Shown: piece by piece, positions 23,326-33,638 of the stretch | Layout: the number at the start of each line of letters is the position of its first letter | Numbering within the stretch: the stretch's first letter is position 1 | DNA from: Balanoglossus misakiensis | Taxonomy: Eukaryota; Hemichordata | DNA: 64,000 nucleotides | NCBI GenBank assembly: GCA_040954595.2 | Contig: CM082576.2 | Span: forward strand, 7,130,001 to 7,194,000 | Reading direction: 5' to 3' | Notes under the pieces: model-generated | The model's database searches: none | The model's input: the letters and a program-made list of their open reading frames with translations, nothing else | What the model was told of the DNA's origin: nothing | Program-made: the position numbers and the translations under genes

Positions 23326-25257
23326 ATGGCGAAGAAGTGCGACTTGAAGTTGATAATTTTCGGTTTGGGTCTATCGGCGTACTTGATGTTTGGCGCGACA
23401 ATTTTCATGGTATTGGAATCGGACGCAGGTGGCGGTTCGATCCGGTCAGAACATCTTCTTGAAGATCATTTGAACGACACCGTGGCAAGACTGCTGGGCG
23501 ATTGCACCTGTGTGAACGGGGCGGAAGGCAGGAAGGAAATGATCTCCGCTGCTGTTACGGCTATCATTGACATTGTGAATTCCGCCCCAAATCCCCTCCC
23601 CTGGGATTACAGCAACTCTTTCTTCTTCGCCGGCACAGTAGTCACAACTATAGGTGAGTTGATGCTTACAGAATAGCGACAGAAAATAGAAAAGTCTCGC
23701 GTTTCCATGGCAACCATAACGTTGGAAGTACACTGTAGTGTGAATATTTCTAGTTATACAATCCGGTTTGCCATGTACGACGAACGGATATCTACCTACT
23801 GTAACCCGCAACTCATGCATATCTAATCATGCACAGAGCTAGCTCATGCATTGCGTTGTGCTGCCTTCTCAGGCTTGTTATAGACTATGCCACAGCACCG
23901 TGTTTAAGTCTCTTAGCTGCTATGGCAACACACTAGTGTTAACTCCCCCACACGACATTCGCACAACCGTGTTGTGTTGTGTTGTGTTGTGTTGTGTTGT
24001 GTTGTGTTGTGTTGTGTTGTGTTGTGTTGTGTTGTGTTGTGTTGTGTTGTGTTGTGTTGTGTTGTGTTGTGTACCAAACATGAGAAAGATAACACAAACA
24101 TACTAACATGCTCTTTTCCCAGTCAGATACCTCGGTCTTACATATATAGGCCTATGTACAAGTTTAATTAACAGTCAATTAACCATCCATTATCCACATT
24201 AATATTCATCTCTTGCTTGCATAAGGATACGGACACCTTGCTCCGTCGACCCGTGCAGGGCGAGCCTTCTGCATACTCTACGCCTTCGTGGGAATCCCAC
24301 TCTGCGGTCTTTTCCTCAAAGTCGTCGGCAACAAACTGGGGAGTAACGCCCGACGACTGGAAGAGCGTCTCAAGAAGTGTGGCTGTTTGGCGGAATATCC
24401 CAAGACAACGCGGCTTCTCTACTTGTTGATTCTGATCGTCTTCGGCATAGTAGTTTTCATCGCCTTCCCCAGTCTCATCATTTCCGAAGTCGAAGGCTGG
24501 AGTTTCTTGGAATCGTGGTACCATTGCCTGATCACTTTGCTGACAATCGGCTTCGGGGATTTCGTCATGGGTAAGTGTCGAGAGCATCATGTTTTATGAA
24601 TGCAGAGTACCACTTTAAATAACCGAGCTGAGGCCCACCAAAATATGTGTTTAATTCCGAAAAAGATTATTCAGTTCAGAATAATGTTATTTTCTGATAC
24701 ATTTTATTATTTTCCAATGTGTGTCTTGAAGAAGTAATTAATGTGATTAGTTACTTCTTAATTACTTCTGAATAAGAAAACAACGTTAATGCATCACATC
24801 CCGGTATCTAGACCAATACAGTACTTAGCACTCTATTGAAGGAAAGTTGAACATCTCTCACCCAACAGGTAGCAACAAAGACATAGAGTACCATATTGCG
24901 TACAAGATCGCTGGTTACTTCTGGATTGCCATCGGGTTAGCTTACATAGCGCTGCTCATCGACGATATTGCCGATATAATTGCAAAATGGAACGAGAAGA
25001 TGGAGACGGAGGCCGACGTATTGGGTGACCACCTAGGCCTTCCAAAAATGCAACAGTCCGGCATCGACAACACTGGAGTTGAAACGAGTGACAAACTGAT
25101 AGCCGATGCAGACCCACGCGACGGCGATCAGACTGCGGACAGAGAGGCTAATACTACAAGTAACCAACAGCCGGGCGAACAGCAGGGTAACAGAAATAGC
25201 GATGATGTGCAGAATCCACGGGACGACGCTAAGCTACCGACAGCTGATGTGATTTGA
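23326..25257 (+). CDS. Two-pore-domain K+ channel, unit D
   Basis: This complete K2P gene has three coding exons: 23326-23653, 24226-24570 and 24869-25257. Phase-1 introns follow the first filter and the VMG after the second. The product has 353 residues. TM1 is at about 8-30; the cap helix carries Cys60 and Cys62 and a sequon at Asn50. The first filter is TIGYGH (108-113), TM2 about 123-144, TM3 about 172-194, the second filter TIGFGDF (216-222), and TM4 about 236-257. A long hydrophilic, Asp/Gln-rich tail follows. His113 occupies the acid-sensor position of TASK-1/TASK-3, and Lys237 aligns with the alkaline sensor of TASK-2/TALK-2. The ATG at 23326 is the first in frame before TM1. Unit C is the nearest relative in the window. 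ATTAAA at 25556 may end the transcript about 200 bp before WDR74. Expected role: pH-sensitive background K+ channel of the plasma membrane. Confidence 0.93.
23969..24072. repeat. (GTTGT)n pentanucleotide array in intron 1 of unit D
   Basis: About 21 perfect tandem copies of GTTGT fill most of a 104-bp stretch of intron 1, roughly 150 bp before the second exon. The perfection suggests recent expansion and likely length polymorphism. Open frames reading as Cys/Val repeats across it are artefacts. Confidence 0.95.
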
Positions 25258-25555
25258 AGCGCACCGACCAACAAAATACACTTTACGTGCAAACAGACAA
25301 TCGGTTGTTTTCGATGGCGCGACAAGATGAACACTGACAGAGAAAAGAAAAACTTTTATTTTATTTTAAAGAACTTGGTTTATTTCAATCTGAACAATGT
25401 GTCGAGAACAGGCGGCACCCGAATAAGGAAATCAGAAATGTCAGGTTGACAATCGAGTACTGGATAGAGAACACTGACGTAAAACTGAACAATGAAGCCG
25501 ACCATTCTAAAAGACGCGGTCTTGTCGTCACTTTTTTCGCACCTCTTTAGAAGTT

Positions 25556-25561
25556 ATTAAA
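25556..25561 (+). terminator. Possible polyadenylation signal of K2P-D
   Basis: ATTAAA about 300 bp after the stop of unit D and 195 bp before the WDR74 ATG. It is the only signal-like hexamer seen in the short gap between the two genes. Confidence 0.35.
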
Positions 25562-25738
25562 GTGGTTCTGTTTACAGAAAGGTTGACTCGTTTTGTTCAT
25601 TTGTCATTTCGACAGCGACTAAAATTTTAAGAAAAGACTTACGCCCTCAAATAGAACTTGTTGTCTACATATTTGTTTTTAGCGCTGTTAATTGGCGAAA
25701 ACAACAGCAACCATAAAGAAGTCTGTAGAGAGCGCTAT

Positions 25739-25764
25739 CACTTCCGCTCGAACAACATGGCTGC
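25739..25764 (+). promoter_or_regulatory. ETS site and TISU/YY1-like start element of WDR74
   Basis: CACTTCCGC at 25739-25747 is a good ETS/GABP core. Ten bases on, CAACATGGCTGC (25753-25764) holds the start codon and matches 11 of 12 positions of the TISU element (SAASATGGCGGC), which overlaps the YY1 motif. TISU genes typically have very short leaders. A is at -3 and G at +4, so the Kozak context is strong. Transcription therefore probably starts only a few tens of bases upstream. Confidence 0.45.
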
Positions 25765-28754
25765 CCTCATGAACAACGTGTGGATCGGAGCAGAAACCGG
25801 GATCCTCAAAGGTATCGTGAAATGTTTGATATATCTAGGCCTAAAGGTCGAATTTTGTAACGTTTCTGCTGATTCAGCGAGCTGTCAAAAATCACCAAGT
25901 GTTCGTACGTATCGACGTCAGCTCCATCCGACACGGACACTGCATCATGCTGCACAGTTCACTGGCACCAAACGCCGGAGACAAAACCTCGGGCAACATC
26001 TCGCCAGCTGCAGTACATGTACCACACCTCGAAGTTTTACCCGGTATTGTGTGTGGACGACAATACTAGGCAAAACGTCGAAGTGTACAGCACTGCAGCA
26101 GGGAGAGACCGAGCTCTGTTTGGTAGGACTAGTATATGTATGTGTGGTTACCAATTCATCAACAAGGCGTCGTTGTGGTTGGCGGCACGGGTTCACGGCC
26201 TTGGCTGCAATGTCACATGAATGGCTCTATTTAGGTCTCTGCGATGTAAGCCGTCATTATCGATTTGATTTGTTCCAGGTGTTGATTTAGAAAAGAGAAC
26301 TGCATCCAACTATTCCAACCTGACAACTTTAACTAAAGAGCAAGAAATCACAGCAATGTGTTGGGCCAATGATGCAGAGAGTCAGGTAAGGTACTTTGTG
26401 TTTGTGTACACTCTAGAAATACTTCAGGGAAAAAGCATTTCATTTTAAAACCTTTCCCCATTAATTGCACAATAAGCAATCTATCAATTTGGCCTTGCTT
26501 CGCCCTTGCCTACAGATGTGCCTGGGATTGAGGAATGGTGTTGTGAAGACCTTTGACCTTGACTTGGGTGAATACACAGCAGAAGATGACCGTTCAGGTA
26601 GCGAGGGGGCATTTACAGGTCTGGCCAAGGTGGATGATCATTTAATTACATGTACACAATCAGGTCTGTTGAAAGTCTGGAAAGGAGACTCAGACCAAAA
26701 TGTAAGTCATTTAGAAGTTACTCCTTGACTTGCTAAAAACTGTAGTGTCATATAGGACCAATGCCTCTCTTCAGTCTGATAGTGTGGAACGTTTTTTGGC
26801 AGTATCAACCCATAAGCCAAGTTTCATGTCTACTAATTGTTTTGATATTCACAATCACAAATGACAGCTAAACAAGCGTTTTATTCCATGTATAGGACAC
26901 AACAAGGATAAGGGACCAGTGTGAAGATTGACATGTTTTTCTTTTCAGGTTGAAATCAATGTTGGGGAAAATATTTGCAAGATGAGGCAAAACGACGAAA
27001 AGAAAAATTTTGTTGCAACAGGCGGCAAAGAGAATGATCTCAAAATCTGGGATCTGGAAAATCCGTCTGAAGCAGTATTTAAAGCTAAAAATGTAAGTAT
27101 TGATGTTCGATCATATAAAAACAAGTGTCTTTATTGCTGAATTGTGTTGCAAATTTTGCTTAATTCAAGTCCACTTCCCATACAGTACAAGTTGCCCACT
27201 GTTCGGCTATGTTACAGCGCCACCAGTGGTGACTTTGGCTAATTTTTGTTTTTGGACCAAGAAAAAGGCAAACCACAGAAATTGTGCAAAATATTTATTT
27301 CAAACCTCAAATTTTGTCATCTGTTTTAATTTTACAGGTTCGGAATGATTTTCTTGATCTGCGAGTTCCTGTCTGGGTGTGTGATATGCAGTTCCTCCCG
27401 GGAACTTCAAAAATTGTCACATGCACAGGGCACCGTCATGTAAGTTTGTCTGAAGGGGCATTGGGGAGAGAAACACAGACTAACAAACAATTTTTTGGTG
27501 CACAGCACTGCCCACTAATCTGGTGAAAAGTGGGATTTGAACAACGGTTGGGTCATGTCGGAGTTAAAGTTTATCGTTCATGTTGTATTTGACATGTAGG
27601 TGAGAGTCTACGATCCAAGTACGCCACAGAGACGGCCGGTTTTAAGTGTCGACTTTGAGGAATATCCAGTGATGGCTCTTTCCATAGTACCTGGAGCAAA
27701 GTAAGTCTGTTTCTATTCCATGTTCACTAGGAGCAATCTGCAGAGAATTGCTAGGAGTAGTTATAAGTGATTACCGATATTGAAATGACAATAGTATTTT
27801 TTTCTTGGTAGCTCTGTGATAGTCGGCAACTCACAGGGAAGGATGGCGAGAATCGATCTCCGCAAGGGTCTGGTGCAGAAAGTGTTCAAGGGACTCGCCG
27901 GCAGCGTTCGCAGTATGCAGTGTCACCAGACAAAGCCATTGGTGGCATCCTGTGGACTGGACAGACATCTGAGAATACACAATGTCAACACAGGACAGTT
28001 GAAACAGAAGGTAAACGGCAAACTTTGCAGAATGATCTCTCCTTGACCAATACACTTCACTTGAGAGAGCGAGAGAGAGAGTGTGTTTGTGTGGGCAAAA
28101 AGCAGAGGTCAACTTTCATTGTATTCAAAGAGTGGCTTCACAAGTACATGAAACTTGATCTGCTTGGCTAACTCTTGGATAAGAGACATATTGACATGTC
28201 AGGAAAATTGGACATGTCTTGGTGTACTGTTACTCGGGAGCCAGAGTTCGGATTTTGTTTGCTGAAGAAAAACACAGCCAATACCTTACACATGTCTGTT
28301 TTTGAAGATATGCATTACATTTACATTGATGTGTTCTTTTGTAGGTTTATCTCAAATCTAGATTGAACTGTCTGTTATTTTCAAGCAGAGAATCATCAAT
28401 GGTGAGTGAAACCAAAGTTTCTGCAGAAAAGTTTCCCAGAACTTTCTGCCTAAGATGAAACATGGGGTGGGGGGGATGAGATCTGCTTTCCTTGTTATTT
28501 TTTTCACATTTGCATCAGGTGTGACCAGGTGACATTGTGTTGCTTTGTTTCCCTCACAGCCGGAAGAGTCGGAGTCTGGTGTTGGAAGAAGGAAGAGAGT
28601 GGCGGAAGACCAGGCTGGTCACTCCGGCAGTGACGACGACGATGATGTGTGGGAAAAGATGGACACCGTCGTGGAAACGTCAACTATGAGCGAAGCCCAG
28701 AAATCACAGACAATAAAAGTGTCCAAGAAAAAGAAAGTAAAGACAAAAGACTGA
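25757..28754 (+). CDS. WDR74: WD repeat-containing protein 74 (ribosome biogenesis)
   Basis: The coding exons are 25757-25811, 26279-26385, 26516-26701, 26949-27092, 27338-27439, 27600-27700, 27812-28010, 28345-28401 and 28560-28754. All have GT-AG borders and the phases agree throughout, giving 381 residues against about 385 in vertebrates. Recognition rests on VWIGAETGILKG at the N-terminus, GGKENDLKIWDLEN in the middle, AKNVRNDFLDLRVPVW, and CGLDRHLRIHN near the end of the propeller. It forms a seven-bladed WD propeller followed by an acidic run (SDDDDDVWEKMD) and a lysine-rich nucleolar-type tail (KKKKVKTKD). WDR74 (yeast Nsa1) acts in nucleolar maturation of pre-60S particles with the AAA ATPase NVL. 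The gene lies 500 bp after K2P-D on the same strand. AATAAA at 28777 lies 23 bp past the stop. No break or odd residue was seen. Confidence 0.95.
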
Positions 28755-28776
28755 AAATTTAAGAGCGTTACGTGTA

Positions 28777-28782
28777 AATAAA
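28777..28782 (+). terminator. Polyadenylation signal of WDR74
   Basis: AATAAA 23 bp after the stop codon, predicting a very short 3' UTR. Confidence 0.6.
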
Positions 28783-29825
28783 AGAACTTTTAACACGATA
28801 TGTGCATCGCTATATGGATGATTGATCGATGTAACAGTAGTCGTACTTTCCCACTTTCTGTTCATGTTATACATAGGCCAGCAGATGTGGGTAAATTCTG
28901 TATCAAAAGTAAATTGTAAATCTCTTGTCACGATGACTGGATGGAAACGATAAAACTGATGGATTAATAGAGTCTTTTTCCAATCATGGACAATGGCCAT
29001 TTATTCCCTAAATAGTTCTATTCGTGTTAACCATAAAATGCAAAAAGGGCCAATGACTTTTACGGCGAAATCCGCAGGTGTCATTGTCGACCGTTATGCG
29101 CCATTGTTGGACGAACGGTTTCCCATAAACCTGGTTGTAGTCGATTTTAATAGGTTTTCAGTTTGTCGGCTGGACGTGAGTTTGACAAAATTAACACCAC
29201 AAAACAAATTCCATAAATAGCTTGTTAAAATGTATGCGATGTTAAAACGTCCCTCAACAATAGAGTCAGCACGATTTTACTGTGGTTATATTATGTTGCT
29301 TTACGCCCGGTCTTGTCTTTGTCAAGCGTCCTTGCAATAATGGGTGAAACAACAAAAAGAACCACGTTTACGAATAGGTTCCATTTAAATCATGAAGATA
29401 TTTGTAAAACTCAAATTAACGCTTTGACGCATCATTTTCCGCATCACGTAGCCTGTTTAATCAAAGTCCGTTAGGTTCCATTTCCGCGAGACTGTTTGAT
29501 CTTAGGAACTGCGAAACTGACAAAGTTTGTTTTCGATTTAATTTCTTTGCACGCGGTGTAGCGGGCAATCGCTCTTTTGTCGTAACTGTAATGTACCGTA
29601 CAATATAATCCCCCGCGGATTTAGCCTTTGTCAACAGGTAGTGCCTTTGTGCGCATATTCCGCTACTCAGGTAGATCCCATTATACTGTATATATTTACC
29701 GTTATTCATTACAAGCAAACATGGGCTTGTTTCTCATTGTAAAAAACACGAGGTTGCGAACTCTGGTGACACTATGAAACCACGTCACCAGGACATCGTC
29801 ATGCTAACGTTAGACGTGCGCTTAA

Positions 29826-29833
29826 TGACGTCA
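29826..29833. promoter_or_regulatory. Perfect CRE octamer TGACGTCA
   Basis: Palindromic TGACGTCA, the CREB/ATF consensus, in CpG-rich DNA without a nearby recognised gene. Another copy lies at 41878-41885. Function is not shown. Confidence 0.25.
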
Positions 29834-30673
29834 GAACACTCAGGTGAACGTCCGAAGGAACAGTCGGAGGGTACAACTATCAGGGTGTCAATTATCTCAT
29901 CGTAGCATGCATGGCTTGCGATGCGACCTCCAGCCTGCCCTCGCGTGTACCGTGGAATGTCCGAATAAAGGGACATTGACTTGTACACCCCTCATGACCT
30001 CCCAAGCTCCTGTTTTCATATCATTAGAAAAATAACATGATTACAATTCTTCATTTTCATTACCTCTGCAATAATGCTGTCTCTTTTTTACATATTTATA
30101 GTGTGCTTCTTCAGTCTGAAATCACATTATAACCCATTGTTTTTTAGTAATCTTACTTAAGTTATAACGGCAAACAACAGATGATGGACAGGCGTCACAT
30201 TTTTCAGAATAGAATATCAACACGTTTGTATCCACTGTAATATAACGGTTACTGTATTGTAATTAATACAAAGGTTGCCTTTCATAGCGCTTTACAATCA
30301 TCAATGGGCATACCTTTGAATTCAATATAACGGTAATATAACGGTCATCCACACCCTGCCAGGCAGGAAGAGATAATATCTCATTTAATCTGTTGCCGAG
30401 ATACAAGAACAACTATGCGTCCTTAACCAAGTTTCCTTTCTACACATCCTTTGGCGGCACGTGTTGACCAGCCGCGAAATCTGAAAACCCGTAGGGTGTC
30501 CGGTCGTTCGTTGGCCGTGTGCTGTGACCTGAACTCGGAAAACATTAGTTCAGGTCAGGCCTTGTTTTTTGGTCTTCAACCACAGGCAATGAGATTCTCT
30601 CTGTGCTCCAATTTGCCATTCTGCGATAGTGAGATCTGTCCTCTAGCCACTGAACCCCAATGCCTCTTCACCC

Positions 30674-30700
30674 AAACAACAACAATAACAACAACAACAA
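30674..30700. repeat. (CAA)n microsatellite
   Basis: Slightly interrupted AAC/CAA trinucleotide repeat of about 27 bp. It lies at the end of the minus-strand open frame below and encodes its Cys run, so that part of the frame is unlikely to be protein. Confidence 0.8.
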
Positions 30701-30705
30701 CTCAG

Positions 30706-31003
30706 GTATAAAACAACGAACAATGGAATCATTAAACCGATAACACTTTCCGTCGACCGATACATAATTGGGGGGCAGGTTGTTGTTCCACCGCCAGCGA
30801 GGAAAGGACCTGTTTGCCGCGGGGCAACAGTCTTGGGAACCCCCGCGACTCGTTTGTCTAAATCCGCCAACAAAAGGTGCAACGTATCGATTGTTTGGAT
30901 GTCTTCAAGTCTGTGTAATATTTCAAGCAAAACAATCCTTTTAAAGTCTGGGGCTGTTGACAAATCATCGACGATACGTGAAGTTTTAATTGAAATAACC
31001 TTG
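30706..31003 (-). CDS. Weak candidate coding exon, unrecognised
   Basis: On the minus strand an open frame runs from an acceptor-like TTTTTACTGCAG (exon would start at 31003) for nearly 300 bases. It has a protein-like, Leu-rich amphipathic stretch (IVLLEILHRLEDIQ, then LHLLLADLDKR) followed by a Pro/Gly-rich part (VAPRQTGPFLAGG). No ATG in frame begins it, no clear donor ends it, and it runs into the CAA microsatellite. The dibasic KR after the Leu-rich part is compatible with a secreted precursor, but I do not recognise the sequence and it may be chance. Confidence 0.2.
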
Positions 31004-32401
31004 CTGCAGTAAAAACCATCTCAGGACACAGGTTCAACCGGTTAGATAACACTGGCCCGCACGTAAAATAATGGCCTTACTACCAAATGCGCTCACATTG
31101 CCAAAAGCGGCACTTATTTGATAAACAAGCGCGCTTCCAATGTTGAAAACTGAAAAGAGAGCAGGGGAGGGTAACTTTTATGGATGAGTAAATATACAGA
31201 TGTTTGCTTTTTCTGTTGTGCGTTTCGCGTCGACGCGAAAAGCGTTCCTTTGATAAATCAAATATCTCGCACAAACGGAAGTCGAACTTTTTATTGTGGA
31301 GTTAGGTATGGGGCGAGAACACTAAAAGCTTTAGGTTATCGGCCCGTACTTTGCCTATTGTTCTGTCTTGTTGCCAAGACACCGGTGCTGCCAAAATTCT
31401 TGAGGGGTAAAAAAGTCAAGGTCACGTTTGTTTACTTCCAGGGAAAGGGGTGGGATCGGCCCGAAGGAAGAACGATGATATATGGAAGTTAAATTACATG
31501 TAGTTTGTTAGAACTCGCCCATCCGTTACATTGGAAGACGAGACAGCCGGCGGATAACAAGTGGTAGACTCGACTCGATCGCGAATCCAATTCCCACGTT
31601 TTCTCTTCTTCACTTTCAGCTGAAGTAAGTATATTTTATAACTACTTTAAGCAGCAGATTTTGCAAAAATGTTTAATAACTTAGATTATATTTCATCATA
31701 GTTCTGTTAAAATATCGGAATTATCGATATCCAAAAAATATCGAGTGCGGGACGTCACTCAGGTTTGTGGTCATACGTTTGTGGCTTCTAGTCATTATGC
31801 ACCTTTCTTGGAGTATATACAGGGACTACCTATAACGCGTATGCTCATAGCCACGGAGCCCATCGACTGTGTATTTTGCATGTTACGTCGAGATTACATC
31901 ACTGTACTTCAATGCATGTGTTCAGTAAATAACTTAAATAAAGTGTCACTTACTACAGAAAAACTCGAAGAACTGAATATACTATACGTGTATTTGACAC
32001 TATTGTTAAAATACACGCACGTATTCGTCATTTACGACATAATCGCGTACGTGTTACATGCCTCATACACTTGCTGAAGAGACAATGTCTTTGATACGCT
32101 GTTTGCGAAGTCCGCGGAGTTTTCAAAGTTCAAGTGTTTAATCGACGCCTGGCCGCGTCTTCCGCAGTGACGTTCTCTTTATATGTGAGAGTAGCTGAAT
32201 GTGTTTATTTGTTTGTTTTGAACAATTGACGTGAGAAAGAGAGAATTGGGAAGAGTGAGAAATGGACCGCGAGAGAGGGGAGAATAGTTCAAACCCCAGT
32301 GTGTTTGGGCATATTTCTATTGCAAGTATACCATCCGCGGGTCATTTTTGTTAAAAATAGCACACCTGTATAATGTTTTGGACATACAGGTCGTAAAATT
32401 T

Positions 32402-32690
32402 ACTACTTTCATGAAATAATGGTGATTCCCCAATACTCACGCACCACCAGCGCCGGAGATTGTCCGTCGGTTCGTCAAGAACGGACAACTGGCGCCAATT
32501 ATTCTTATTTTCGTGTACCAACACAATACAACAGAGTTTTGACGACGTGTTAATTATAGGGTGCCAATCCTTTCACTTCGTAATTTGCATAAATAAAGTC
32601 ACAGGCCGTTTACCCTCCCGATACATGTATAACAGCCACGTTGGCAGTTCTACAAGACAAACGGAGGGTATCTGACATGTCATGTCAACT
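32402..32690 (+). repeat. Dispersed repeat, copy 1
   Basis: This stretch is similar to 36377-36625 in the same orientation. Shared landmarks are CATGAAATAATGGTGA, GAACGGACAACTGGCGCCAA, TTTTGACGACRTGTTAAT and AATAAAGTCACAGGCCG. Over the central 150 bp I count roughly 90% identity. Copy 1 has an extra 30 bp near its left end. It could be an old transposable-element fragment or a duplicated non-coding element. Ends are not sharply defined. Confidence 0.7.
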
Positions 32691-33351
32691 TGCGCTCGAT
32701 TCAAGTCCAAACAGCAAATGTCACTGCGAAAAAAACACGATTTTAGCCTTTCAAGAACTCTATCAACACATCGGTTCACCAAGCAAGTGGAAGACAAACA
32801 GACACTTACACACAAGCACAGAATTTGGCAGTGGTGGATGACGATAACACTTGAAGCTGTGTGCAATCATTTTTATGTATCTTTATTTAAAAAAAACAAC
32901 GAGTATACATGTACTTCCCACTAGTCCAATATATCTATGAGAAGTTGGCGATGTGACGTGTTTGAGTATGGCATTCAAGTTGGACAACCACCCTGCACCA
33001 TTTTAAATTTTATCACCAAATAATGATCTCCACCGTGACTTAATAAAGGCGGCATGCGCGTCAGAATCATAATGCTGGCCATAAGGAGAAAACTGACGTA
33101 TATTAATGATTAAAAATATGCTACAAGTGGCGGCTTATCGGGGCTTTAAGATTCCCCATGCATACATGGGCAAACGGACTCTACTGGACTATGTCCGTGG
33201 AGACTTATGACCTTTGTATGACATTGCACAGCTATACAACAGTGCGTGAATTTTAAAATCCGTAATTGCTTGTGGGTTATATTACCGACTACACCCTTGC
33301 AAATGTGTTGTTTTTAATTGCTATTAACGCCGAGACGTTAATTAAATGTTT
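32691..33351. other. Non-coding DNA before gene F
   Basis: AT-rich DNA with no supported exon, repeat or RNA gene. Confidence 0.4.
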
Positions 33352-33365
33352 GTTACCATGGCGAC
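33352..33365 (-). promoter_or_regulatory. Perfect RFX X-box upstream of gene F
   Basis: Read on the minus strand, 33365-33352 is GTCGCCATGGTAAC, a full match to the X-box consensus GTNRCC-N(0-3)-RGYAAC. It lies 274 bp before the ATG of gene F. RFX factors bind X-boxes and drive many ciliary genes in animals. This site suggests, but does not show, that gene F belongs to that programme. Confidence 0.4.
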
Positions 33366-33549
33366 GCTTGCCAGGGGTTGACAGTTAACTATATCAGCAT
33401 TTTTTGACCAATCAGCCGCAAAATAAGCATTAACATTCCCAAATATCCTTGTTGCTGCAATTATTATAATTCCTTTTCTGTCACCGCGTAGAAATCTGGA
33501 TACACATTTCTCGCAATAGCGCTGTGATAGCACTGCAGAGTGTTCAGCT

Positions 33550-33574
33550 CATAAAAGACGAATTTGTTACGTAA
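33550..33574 (+). promoter_or_regulatory. TATA-like box and TTACGTAA site of gene F
   Basis: CATAAAAG at 33550-33557 is TATA-like and would set a start near 33580-33590, in a pyrimidine-rich stretch about 50 bp before the ATG. TTACGTAA at 33567-33574 is the palindromic PAR-bZIP/E4BP4 site. An alternative reading is that the pyrimidine tract is a splice acceptor (CCAAAAG ending at 33617). Confidence 0.3.
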
Positions 33575-33638
33575 CATTTTAATTTATTTTTTTTCCTTTC
33601 TGTTTTGCGTCCAAAAGGCATCGTTAGACTCGTCACTC

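Larger units (their letters stand above)
28783..32401. other. Mostly non-coding gap between WDR74 and gene F
   Basis: CpG becomes frequent again from about 29 kb. The stretch contains a perfect CRE-type octamer (29826), a (CAA)n microsatellite (30674-30700) and one weak coding candidate on the minus strand (30706-31003). I see no other supported exon, RNA gene or transposon. Confidence 0.45.

Noticed and set aside
23701-23716. GTTTCCATGGCAAC as an X-box in intron 1 of K2P-D
   Set aside because: It misses the consensus at one required position, and CCATGG-centred sequences are common in the window.
23846-24106. Open frames reading as Cys/Val or Thr/Gln/His repeats
   Set aside because: They are the GTTGT microsatellite read in different frames within an intron.
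25300-25757. U2 snRNA next to WDR74, as in mammals
   Set aside because: No U2 5' end or branch-recognition sequence is present near the gene.
25812-28559. snoRNAs in WDR74 introns
   Set aside because: I saw no paired C and D boxes or H/ACA hairpins in these introns.
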